From assembly GCA_036245805.1 (NCBI GenBank), contig BTRK01000005.1:26014469-26078468 (forward strand): a stretch of 64,000 bases of DNA, in the 5' to 3' direction. Source of the stretch: Pristionchus mayeri (Eukaryota; Nematoda; Chromadorea; Rhabditida; Neodiplogasteridae). Shown here in pieces: positions 45,101 through 56,999 of this stretch. Numbering within the stretch: the stretch's first letter is position 1; every line of letters begins with the position of its first letter. The notes beneath the pieces are model-generated. The model saw nothing but the letters and a program-made list of their open reading frames with translations, was not told the origin of the DNA and searched no databases. The position numbers and the translations under genes are program-made.

Positions 45101-48100
45101 TTCTAGAATGTTCCCGAAAGTTCGAAAAAGTTCCAAAGCTTCTCGAATGTTCCAGAAAGTTCGAAAATGTTCCAAAGCTTCTAGAATGTTCCCGAAAGTT
45201 CGAAAATGTTCCAAAGCTTCTAGAATGTTCCCGAAAGTTCGAAAATGTTCCAAAGCTTCTAGAATGTTCCAGAAAGTTCGAAAATGTTCCAAAGCTTCTA
45301 GAATGTTCCAGAAAGTTCGAAAATGTTCCAAAGCTTCTAGAATGTTCCAGAAATTTCGAAAATGTTCCAAAGCTTCTAGAATGTTCCAGAAAGTTCGAAA
45401 ATGTTCGAAAACTTCTAGAATGTTCCCGAAAGTTCGAAAAAGTTCCAAAGCTTCTCGAATGTTCCAGAAAGTTCGAAAATGTTCCAAAGCTTCTAGAATG
45501 TTCCAGAAAGTTCGAAAATGTTCCAAAGCTTCTAGAATGTTCCAGAAAGTTCGAAAATGTTCCAAAGCTTCTAGAATGTTCCAGAAAGTTCGAAAATGTT
45601 CCAAAGCTTCTAGAATGTTCCCGAAAGTTCGAAAAAGTTCCAAAGCTTCTAGAATGTTCCAGAAAGTTCGAAAATGTTCCAAAGCTTCTAGAATGTTCCA
45701 GAAAGTTCGAAAATGTTCCAAAGCTTCTAGAATGTTCCCGAAAGTTCGAAAAAGTTCCAAAGCTTCTAGAATGTTCCAGAAAGTTCGAAAATGTTCCAAA
45801 GCTTCTAGAATGTTCCAGAAAGTTCGAAAATGTTCCAAAGCTTCTAGAATGTTCCAGAAAGTTCGAAAATGTTCCAAAGCTTCTAGAATGTTCCAGAAAG
45901 TTCGAAAATGTTCCAAAGCTTCTAGAATGTTCCCGAAAGTTCGAAAATGTTCCAAAGCTTCTAGAATGTTCCAGAAAGTTCGAAAATGTTCCAAAGCTTC
46001 TAGAATGTTCCCGAAAGTTCGAAAAAGTTCCAAAGCTTCTAGAATGTTCCAGAAAGTTCGAAAATGTTCCAAAGCTTCTAGAATGTTTCCAGAAAGTTCG
46101 AAAATGTTCCAAAGCTTCTAGAATGTTCCCGAAAGTTCGAAAAAGTTCCAAAGCTTCTAGAATGTTCCAGAAAGTTCGAAAATGTTCCAAAGCTTCTAGA
46201 ATGTTCCAGAAAGTTCGAAAATGTTCCAAAGCTTCTAGAATGTTCCAGAAAGTTCGAAAATGTTCCAAAGCTTCTAGAATGTTCCCGAAAGTTCGAAAAT
46301 GTTCCAAAGCTTCTAGAATGTTCCAGAAAGTTCGAAAAAGTTCCAAAGCTTCTAGAATGTTCCAGAAAGTTCGAAAATGTTCCAAAGCTTCTAGAATGTT
46401 CCCGAAAGTTCGAAAATGTTCCAAAGCTTCTAGAATGTTCCAGAAAGTTCGAAAATGTTCCAAAGCTTCTAGAATGTTCCCGAAAGTTCGAAAAAGTTCC
46501 AAAGCTTCTAGAATGTTCCCGAAAGTTCGAAAATGTTCCAAAGCTTCTAGAATGTTCCCGAAAGTTCGAAAATGTTCCAAAGCTTCTAGAATGTTCCAGA
46601 AAGTTCGAAAATGTTCCAAAGTTTTGTAGAATGTTCCAGAAAGTTCGAAAATGTTCCAAAGCTTCTAGAATGTTCCAGAAAGTTCGAAAATGTTCCAAGC
46701 TTCTAGAATGTTCCCGAAAGTTCGAAAATGTTCCAAAGCTTCTAGAATGTTCCAGAAAGTTCGAAAATGTTCCAAAGCTTCTCGAATGTTCCAGAAAGTT
46801 CGAAAATGTTCCAAAGCTTCTAGAATGTTCCAGAAAGTTCGAAAATGTTCCAAAGCTTCTAGAATGTTCCAGAAAGTTCGAAAATGTTCCAAAGCTTCTA
46901 GAATGTTCCAGAAAGTTCGAAAATGTTCCAAAGCTTCTAGAATGTTCCAGAAAGTTCGAAAATGTTCCAAAGCTTCTAGAATGTTCCCGAAAGTTCGAAA
47001 ATGTTCCAAAGCTTCTAGAATGTTCCAGAAAGTTCGAAAATGTTCCAAAGCTTCTAGAATGTTCCCGAAAGTTCGAAAAAGTTCCAAAGCTTCTAGAATG
47101 TTCCAGAAAGTTCGAAAATGTTCCAAAGCTTCTAGAATGTTCCAGAAAGTTCGAAAATGTTCCAAAGCTTCTAGAATGTTCCCGAAAGTTCGAAAAAGTT
47201 CCAAAGCTTCTAGAATGTTCCAGAAAGTTCGAAAATGTTCCAAAGCTTCTAGAATGTTCCAGAAAGTTCGAAAATGTTCCAAAGCTTCTAGAATGTTCCA
47301 GAAAGTTCGAAAATGTTCCAAAGCTTCTAGAATGTTCCAGAAAGTTCGAAAATGTTCCAAAGCTTCTAGAATGTTCCCGAAAGTTCGAAAATGTTCCAAA
47401 GCTTCTAGAATGTTCCAGAAAGTTCGAAAATGTTCGAAAACTTCTAGAATGTTCCCGAAAGTTCGAAAATGTTCCAAAGCTTCTAGAATGTTCCCGAAAG
47501 TTCGAAAATGTTCCAAAGCTTCTAGAATGTTCCAGAAAGTTCGAAAATGTTCCAAAGTTTTGTAGAATGTTCCAGAAATTTCGAAAATGTTCCAAAGCTT
47601 CTAGAATGTTCCAGAAAGTTCGAAAATGTTCGAAAACTTCTAGAATGTTCCCGAAAGTTCGAAAAAGTTCCAAAGCTTCTCGAATGTTCCAGAAAGTTCG
47701 AAAATGTTCCAAAGCTTCTAGAATGTTCCAGAAAGTTCGAAAATGTTCCAAAGCTTCTCGAATGTTCCAGAAAGTTCGAAATGTTCCAAAGCTTCTAGAA
47801 TGTTCCAGAAAGTTCGAAAATGTTCCAAAGCTTCTAGAATGTTCCCGAAAGTTCGAAAAAGTTCCAAAGCTTCTCGAATGTTCCAGAAAGTTCGAAAATG
47901 TTCCAAAGCTTCTAGAATGTTCCAGAAAGTTCGAAAATGTTCCAAAGCTTCTAGAATGTTCCAGAAAGTTCGAAAATGTTCCAAAGCTTCTAGAATGTTC
48001 CCGAAAGTTCGAAAATGTTCCAAAGCTTCTAGAATGTTCCAGAAAGTTCGAAAATGTTCCAAAGCTTCTAGAATGTTCCCGAAAGTTCGAAAAAGTTCCA

Positions 48101-51100
48101 AAGCTTCTCGAATGTTCCAGAAAGTTCGAAAATGTTCCAAAGCTTCTAGAATGTTCCCGAAAGTTCGAAAATGTTCCAAAGCTTCTAGAATGTTCCAGAA
48201 AGTTCGAAAATGTTCGAAAACTTCTAGAATGTTCCCGAAAGTTCGAAAAAGTTCCAAAGCTTCTCGAATGTTCCAGAAAGTTCGAAAATGTTCCAAAGCT
48301 TCTAGAATGTTCCAGAAAGTTCGAAAATGTTCCAAAGCTTCTCGAATGTTCCAGAAAGTTCGAAAATGTTCCAAAGCTTCTAGAATGTTCCAGAAAGTTC
48401 GAAAATGTTCCAAAGCTTCTAGAATGTTCCCGAAAGTTCGAAAAAGTTCCAAAGCTTCTCGAATGTTCCAGAAAGTTCGAAAATGTTCCAAAGCTTCTAG
48501 AATGTTCCAGAAAGTTCGAAAATGTTCCAAAGCTTCTAGAATGTTCCAGAAAGTTCGAAAATGTTCCAAAGCTTCTAGAATGTTCCCGAAAGTTCGAAAA
48601 TGTTCCAAAGCTTCTAGAATGTTCCAGAAAGTTCGAAAATGTTCCAAAGCTTCTAGAATGTTCCCGAAAGTTCGAAAAAGTTCCAAAGCTTCTCGAATGT
48701 TCCAGAAAGTTCGAAAATGTTCCAAAGCTTCTAGAATGTTCCCGAAAGTTCGAAAATGTTCCAAAGCTTCTAGAATGTTCCCGAAAGTTCGAAAATGTTC
48801 CAAAGCTTCTAGAATGTTCCAGAAAGTTCGAAAATGTTCCAAAGCTTCTAGAATGTTCCAGAAAGTTCGAAAATGTTCCAAAGCTTCTAGAATGTTCCAG
48901 AAATTTCGAAAATGTTCCAAAGCTTCTAGAATGTTCCAGAAAGTTCGAAAATGTTCGAAAACTTCTAGAATGTTCCCGAAAGTTCGAAAAAGTTCCAAAG
49001 CTTCTCGAATGTTCCAGAAAGTTCGAAAATGTTCCAAAGCTTCTAGAATGTTCCAGAAAGTTCGAAAATGTTCCAAAGCTTCTAGAATGTTCCCGAAAGT
49101 TCGAAAATGTTCCAAAGCTTCTAGAATGTTCCAGAAAGTTCGAAAATGTTCCAAAGCTTCTAGAATGTTCCAGAAAGTTCGAAAATGTTCCAAAGCTTCT
49201 AGAATGTTCCCGAAAGTTCGAAAATGTTCCAAAGCTTCTAGAATGTTCCAGAAAGTTCGAAAATGTTCCAAAGCTTCTAGAATGTTCCCGAAAGTTCGAA
49301 AAAGTTCCAAAGCTTCTCGAATGTTCCAGAAAGTTCGAAAATGTTCCAAAGCTTCTAGAATGTTCCCGAAAGTTCGAAAATGTTCCAAAGCTTCTAGAAT
49401 GTTCCCTAAAGTTCGAAAATGTTCCAAAGCTTCTAGAATGTTCCAGAAAGTTCGAAAATGTTCCAAAGCTTCTAGAATGTTCCAGAAAGTTCGAAAATGT
49501 TCCAAAGCTTCTAGAATGTTCCAGAAATTTCGAAAATGTTCCAAAGCTTCTAGAATGTTCCAGAAAGTTCGAAAATGTTCGAAAACTTCTAGAATGTTCC
49601 CGAAAGTTCGAAAAAGTTCCAAAGCTTCTCGAATGTTCCAGAAAGTTCGAAAATGTTCCAAAGCTTCTAGAATGTTCCAGAAAGTTCGAAAATGTTCCAA
49701 AGCTTCTAGAATGTTCCAGAAAGTTCGAAAATGTTCCAAAGCTTCTAGAATGTTCCAGAAAGTTCGAAAATGTTCCAAAGCTTCTAGAATGTTCCCGAAA
49801 GTTCGAAAATGTTCCAAAGCTTCTAGAATGTTCCAGAAAGTTCGAAAATGTTCCAAAGCTTCTAGAATGTTCCCGAAAGTTCGAAAAAGTTCCAAAGCTT
49901 CTCGAATGTTCCAGAAAGTTCGAAAATGTTCCAAAGCTTCTAGAATGTTCCCGAAAGTTCGAAAATGTTCCAAAGCTTCTAGAATGTTCCCGAAAGTTCG
50001 AAAATGTTCCAAAGCTTCTAGAATGTTCCAGAAAGTTCGAAAATGTTCCAAAGCTTCTAGAATGTTCCAGAAAGTTCGAAAATGTTCCAAAGCTTCTAGA
50101 ATGTTCCAGAAATTTCGAAAATGTTCCAAAGCTTCTAGAATGTTCCAGAAAGTTCGAAAATGTTCGAAAACTTCTAGAATGTTCCCGAAAGTTCGAAAAA
50201 GTTCCAAAGCTTCTCGAATGTTCCAGAAAGTTCGAAAATGTTCCAAAGCTTCTAGAATGTTCCAGAAAGTTCGAAAATGTTCCAAAGCTTCTAGAATGTT
50301 CCAGAAAGTTCGAAAATGTTCCAAAGCTTCTAGAATGTTCCAGAAAGTTCGAAAATGTTCCAAAGCTTCTAGAATGTTCCAGAAAGTTCGAAAATGTTCC
50401 AAAGCTTCTAGAATGTTCCCGAAAGTTCGAAAAGTTCCAAAGCTTCTAGAATGTTCCAGAAAGTTCGAAAATGTTCCAAAGCTTCTAGAATGTTCCAGAA
50501 AGTTCGAAAATGTTCCAAAGCTTCTAGAATGTTCCAGAAAGTTCGAAAATGTTCCAAAGCTTCTAGAATGTTCCCGAAAGTTCGAAAATGTTCCAAAGCT
50601 TCTAGAATGTTCCAGAAAGTTCGAAAATGTTCCAAAGCTTCTAGAATGTTCCCGAAAGTTCGAAAAAGTTCCAAAGCTTCTCGAATGTTCCAGAAAGTTC
50701 GAAAATGTTCCAAAGCTTCTAGAATGTTCCCGAAAGTTCGAAAATGTTCCAAAGCTTCTAGAATGTTCCCGAAAGTTCGAAAATGTTCCAAAGCTTCTAG
50801 AATGTTCCAGAAAGTTCGAAAATGTTCCAAAGCTTCTAGAATGTTCCAGAAAGTTCGAAAATGTTCCAAAGCTTCTAGAATGTTCCAGAAATTTCGAAAA
50901 TGTTCCAAAGCTTCTAGAATGTTCCAGAAAGTTCGAAAATGTTCGAAAACTTCTAGAATGTTCCCGAAAGTTCGAAAAAGTTCCAAAGCTTCTCGAATGT
51001 TCCAGAAAGTTCGAAAATGTTCCAAAGCTTCTAGAATGTTCCAGAAAGTTCGAAAATGTTCCAAAGCTTCTAGAATGTTCCAGAAAGTTCGAAAATGTTC

Positions 51101-54100
51101 CAAAGCTTCTAGAATGTTCCAGAAAGTTCGAAAATGTTCCAAAGCTTCTAGAATGTTCCCGAAAGTTCGAAAATGTTCCAAAGCTTCTAGAATGTTCCAG
51201 AAAGTTCGAAAATGTTCCAAAGCTTCTAGAATGTTCCAGAAATTTCGAAAATGTTCCAAAGCTTCTAGAATGTTCCAGAAAGTTCGAAAATGTTCGAAAA
51301 CTTCTAGAATGTTCCCGAAAGTTCGAAAAAGTTCCAAAGCTTCTCGAATGTTCCAGAAAGTTCGAAAATGTTCCAAAGCTTCTAGAATGTTCCAGAAAGT
51401 TCGAAAATGTTCCAAAGCTTCTAGAATGTTCCAGAAAGTTCGAAAATGTTCCAAAGCTTCTAGAATGTTCCAGAAAGTTCGAAAATGTTCCAAAGCTTCT
51501 AGAATGTTCCAGAAAGTTCGAAAATGTTCGAAAACTTCTAGAATGTTCCCGAAAGTTCGAAAAAGTTCCAAAGCTTCTCGAATGTTCCAGAAAGTTCGAA
51601 AATGTTCCAAAGCTTCTAGAATGTTCCAGAAAGTTCGAAAATGTTCCAAAGCTTCTAGAATGTTGCAGAAAGTTCGAAAATGTTCCAAAGCTTCTAGAAT
51701 GTTCCAGAAAGTTCGAAAATGTTCCAAAGCTTCTAGAATGTTCCCGAAAGTTCGAAAAAGTTCCAAAGCTTCTAGAATGTTCCAGAAAGTTCGAAAATGT
51801 TCCAAAGCTTCTAGAATGTTCCAGAAAGTTCGAAAATGTTCCAAAGCTTCTAGAATGTTCCCGAAAGTTCGAAAAAGTTCCAAAGCTTCTAGAATGTTCC
51901 AGAAAGTTCGAAAATGTTCCAAAGCTTCTAGAATGTTCCAGAAAGTTCGAAAATGTTCCAAAGCTTCTAGAATGTTCCAGAAAGTTCGAAAATGTTCCAA
52001 AGCTTCTAGAATGTTCCAGAAAGTTCGAAAATGTTCCAAAGCTTCTAGAATGTTCCAGAAATTTCGAAAATGTTCCAAAGCTTCTAGAATGTTCCAGAAA
52101 GTTCGAAAATGTTCCAAAGCTTCTAGAATGTTCCCGAAAGTTCGAAAAAGTTCCAAAGCTTCTAGAATGTTCCAGAAAGTTCGAAAATGTTCCAAAGCTT
52201 CTAGAATGTTCCAGAAAGTTCGAAAATGTTCCAAAGCTTCTAGAATGTTCCAGAAAGTTCGAAAATGTTCCAAAGCTTCTAGAATGTTCCAGAAAGTTCG
52301 AAAATGTTCCAAAGCTTCTAGAATGTTCCAGAAATTTCGAAAATGTTCCAAAGCTTCTAGAATGTTCCAGAAAGTTCGAAAATGTTCGAAAACTTCTAGA
52401 ATGTTCCCGAAAGTTCGAAAATGTTCCAAAGCTTCTAGAATGTTCCAGAAAGTTCGAAAATGTTCCAAAGCTTCTAGAATGTTCCAGAAAGTTCGAAAAT
52501 GTTCCAAAGCTTCTAGAATGTTCCAGAAAGTTCGAAAATGTTCCAAAGCTTCTAGAATGTTCCAGAAAGTTCGAAAATGTTCGAAAACTTCTAGAATGTT
52601 CCCGAAAGTTCGAAAAAGTTCCAAAGCTTCTCGAATGTTCCAGAAAGTTCGAAAATGTTCCAAAGCTTCTAGAATGTTCCCGAAAGTTCGAAAAAGTTCC
52701 AAAGCTTCTAGAATGTTCCCGAAAGTTCGAAAAAGTTCCAAAGCTTCTAGAATGTTCCAGAAAGTTCGAAAATGTTCCAAAGCTTCTAGAATGTTCCAGA
52801 AAGTTCGAAAATGTTCCAAAGCTTCTAGAATGTTCCAGAAAGTTCGAAAATGTTCCAAAGCTTCTAGAATGTTCCAGAAAGTTCGAAAATGTTCCAAAGC
52901 TTCTAGAATGTTCCCGAAAGTTCGAAAATGTTCCAAAGCTTCTAGAATGTTCCAGAAAGTTCGAAAATGTTCCAAAGCTTCTAGAATGTTCCCGAAAGTT
53001 CGAAAAAGTTCCAAAGCTTCTAGAATGTTCCCGAAAGTTCGAAAATGTTCCAAAGCTTCTAGAATGTTCCCGAAAGTTCGAAAATGTTCCAAAGCTTCTA
53101 GAATGTTCCAGAAAGTTCGAAAATGTTCCAAAGCTTCTAGAATGTTCCAGAAAGTTCGAAAATGTTCCAAAGCTTCTAGAATGTTCCAGAAATTTCGAAA
53201 ATGTTCCAAAGCTTCTAGAATGTTCCAGAAAGTTCGAAAATGTTCGAAAACTTCTAGAATGTTCCCGAAAGTTCGAAAAAGTTCCAAAGCTTCTCGAATG
53301 TTCCAGAAAGTTCGAAAATGTTCCAAAGCTTCTAGAATGTTCCAGAAAGTTCGAAAATGTTCCAAAGCTTCTAGAATGTTCCAGAAAGTTCGAAAATGTT
53401 CCAAAGCTTCTAGAATGTTCCCGAAAGTTCGAAAATGTTCCAAAGCTTCTCGAATGTTCCAGAAAGTTCGAAAATGTTCCAAAGCTTCTAGAATGTTCCA
53501 GAAAGTTCGAAAATGTTCCAAAGCTTCTAGAATGTTCCCGAAAGTTCGAAAAAGTTCCAAAGCTTCTAGAATGTTCCCGAAAGTTCGAAAATGTTCCAAA
53601 GCTTCTAGAATGTTCCAGAAAGTTCGAAAATGTTCCAAAGCTTCTAGAATGTTCCAGAAAGTTCGAAAATGTTCCAAAGCTTCTAGAATGTTCCAGAAAT
53701 TTCGAAAATGTTCCAAAGCTTCTAGAATGTTCCAGAAAGTTCGAAAATGTTCGAAAACTTCTAGAATGTTCCCGAAAGTTCGAAAAAGTTCCAAAGCTTC
53801 TCGAATGTTCCAGAAAGTTCGAAAATGTTCCAAAGCTTCTAGAATGTTCCAGAAAGTTCGAAAATGTTCCAAAGCTTCTAGAATGTTCCAGAAAGTTCGA
53901 AAATGTTCCAAAGCTTCTAGAATGTTCCCGAAAGTTCGAAAATGTTCCAAAGCTTCTCGAATGTTCCAGAAAGTTCGAAAATGTTCCAAAGCTTCTAGAA
54001 TGTTCCAGAAAGTTCGAAAATGTACCAAAGCTTCTAGAATGTTCCCGAAAGTTCGAAAAAGTTCCAAAGCTTCTAGAATGTTCCAGAAAGTTCGAAAATG

Positions 54101-54650
54101 TTCCAAAGCTTCTAGAATGTTCCAGAAAGTTCGAAAATGTTCCAAAGCTTCTAGAATGTTCCCGAAAGTTCGAAAATGTTCCAAAGCTTCTAGAATGTTC
54201 CCGAAAGTTCGAAAATGTTCCAAAGCTTCTAGAATGTTCCAGAAAGTTCGAAAATGTTCCAAAGCTTCTAGAATGTTCCCGAAAGTTCGAAAAAGTTCCA
54301 AAGCTTCTCGAATGTTCCAGAAAGTTCGAAAATATTCCAAAGCTTCTAGAATGTTCCCGAAAGTTCGAAAATGTTCCAAAGCTTCTAGAATGTTCCCGAA
54401 AGTAATCGAAAATGTTCCAAAGCTTCTAGAATGTTCCAGAAAGTTCGAAAATGTTCCAAAGCTTCTAGAATGTTCCAGAAAGTTCGAAAATGTTCCAAAG
54501 CTTCTAGAATGTTCCAGAAAGTTCGAAAATGTTCCAAAGCTTCTAGAATGTTCCCGAAAGTTCGAAAAAGTTCCAAAGCTTCTAGAATGTTCCAGAAAGT
54601 TCGAAAATGTTCCAAAGCTTCTAGAATGTTCCAGAAAGTTCGAAATGTTC
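42110..54650 (+). repeat. Indel-bearing part of the satellite
   Basis: About thirteen small length changes occur only here: 1-nt losses near 42115, 44087, 44258, 44357, 44465, 46697, 47781, 50430 and 54642; 1-nt gains near 46085, 46620 and 47556; and a 2-nt gain near 54403. Most losses shorten a run of A or C. None was seen in 21075-42100 or 54660-64000, where the 39-bp register is unbroken. Confidence 0.75.
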
Positions 54651-56999
54651 CAAAGCTTCTAGAATGTTCCAGAAAGTTCGAAAATGTTCCAAAGCTTCTA
54701 GAATGTTCCAGAAAGTTCGAAAATGTTCCAAAGCTTCTAGAATGTTCCAGAAATTTCGAAAATGTTCCAAAGCTTCTAGAATGTTCCAGAAAGTTCGAAA
54801 ATGTTCCAAAGCTTCTAGAATGTTCCAGAAAGTTCGAAAATGTTCCAAAGCTTCTAGAATGTTCCAGAAAGTTCGAAAATGTTCGAAAACTTCTAGAATG
54901 TTCCCGAAAGTTCGAAAAAGTTCCAAAGCTTCTCGAATGTTCCAGAAAGTTCGAAAATGTTCCAAAGCTTCTAGAATGTTCCAGAAAGTTCGAAATTGTT
55001 CCAAAGCTTCTAGAATGTTCCAGAAAGTTCGAAAATGTTCCAAAGCTTCTAGAATGTTCCAGAAAGTTCGAAAATGTTCCAAAGCTTCTAGAATGTTCCA
55101 GAAAGTTCGAAAATGTTCCAAAGCTTCTAGAATGTTCCCGAAAGTTCGAAAATGTTCCAAAGCTTCTAGAATGTTCCAGAAAGTTCGAAAATGTTCCAAA
55201 GCTTCTAGAATGTTCCAGAAATTTCGAAAATGTTCCAAAGCTTCTAGAATGTTCCAGAAAGTTCGAAAATGTTCCAAAGCTTCTAGAATGTTCCAGAAAG
55301 TTCGAAAATGTTCCAAAGCTTCTAGAATGTTCCAGAAAGTTCGAAAATGTTCGAAAACTTCTAGAATGTTCCCGAAAGTTCGAAAAAGTTCCAAAGCTTC
55401 TCGAATGTTCCAGAAAGTTCGAAAATGTTCCAAAGCTTCTAGAATGTTCCAGAAAGTTCGAAAATGTTCCAAAGCTTCTAGAATGTTCCAGAAAGTTCGA
55501 AAATGTTCCAAAGCTTCTAGAATGTTCCAGAAAGTTCGAAAATGTTCCAAAGCTTCTAGAATGTTCCCGAAAGTTCGAAAAAGTTCCAAAGCTTCTAGAA
55601 TGTTCCAGAAAGTTCGAAAATGTTCCAAAGCTTCTAGAATGTTCCAGAAAGTTCGAAAATGTTCCAAAGCTTCTAGAATGTTCCCGAAAGTTCGAAAATG
55701 TTCCAAAGCTTCTAGAATGTTCCAGAAAGTTCGAAAATGTTCCAAAGCTTCTAGAATGTTCCCGAAAGTTCGAAAAAGTTCCAAAGCTTCTCGAATGTTC
55801 CAGAAAGTTCGAAAATGTTCCAAAGCTTCTAGAATGTTCCCGAAAGTTCGAAAATGTTCCAAAGCTTCTAGAATGTTCCCGAAAGTTCGAAAATGTTCCA
55901 AAGCTTCTAGAATGTTCCAGAAAGTTCGAAAATGTTCCAAAGCTTCTAGAATGTTCCAGAAAGTTCGAAAATGTTCCAAAGCTTCTAGAATGTTCCAGAA
56001 ATTTCGAAAATGTTCCAAAGCTTCTAGAATGTTCCAGAAAGTTCGAAAATGTTCGAAAACTTCTAGAATGTTCCAGAAAGTTCGAAAATGTTCCAAAGCT
56101 TCTAGAATGTTCCAGAAAGTTCGAAAATGTTCCAAAGCTTCTAGAATGTTCCAGAAAGTTCGAAAATGTTCCAAAGCTTCTAGAATGTTCCCGAAAGTTC
56201 GAAAAAGTTCCAAAGCTTCTCGAATGTTCCAGAAAGTTCGAAAATATTCCAAAGCTTCTAGAATGTTCCCGAAAGTTCGAAAATGTTCCAAAGCTTCTAG
56301 AATGTTCCCGAAAGTTCGAAAATGTTCCAAAGCTTCTAGAATGTTCAAGAAAGTTCGAAAATGTTCCAAAGCTTCTAGAATGTTCCAGAAAGTTCGAAAA
56401 TGTTCCAAAGCTTCTAGAATGTTCCAGAAAGTTCGAAAATGTTCCAAAGCTTCTAGAATGTTCCAGAAAGTTCGAAAATGTTCCAAAGCTTCTAGAATGT
56501 TCCAGAAAGTTCGAAAATGTTCCAAAGCTTCTAGAATGTTCCAGAAAGTTCGAAAATGTTCCAAAGCTTCTAGAATGTTCCCGAAAGTTCGAAAAAGTTC
56601 CAAAGCTTCTCGAATGTTCCAGAAAGTTCGAAAATGTTCCAAAGCTTCTAGAATGTTCCCGAAAGTTCGAAAATGTTCCAAAGCTTCTAGAATGTTCCAG
56701 AAAGTTCGAAAATGTTCCAAAGCTTCTAGAATGTTCCAGAAAGTTCGAAAATGTTCCAAAGCTTCTAGAATGTTCCCGAAAGTTCGAAAAAGTTCCAAAG
56801 CTTCTAGAATGTTCCAGAAAGTTCGAAAATGTTCCAAAGCTTCTAGAATGTTTCAGAAAGTTCGAAAATGTTCCAAAGCTTCTAGAATGTTCCAGAAAGT
56901 TCGAAAATGTTCCAAAGCTTCTAGAATGTTCCAGAAAGTTCGAAAATGTTCCAAAGCTTCTAGAATGTTCCAGAAAGTTCGAAAATGTTCCAAAGCTTC

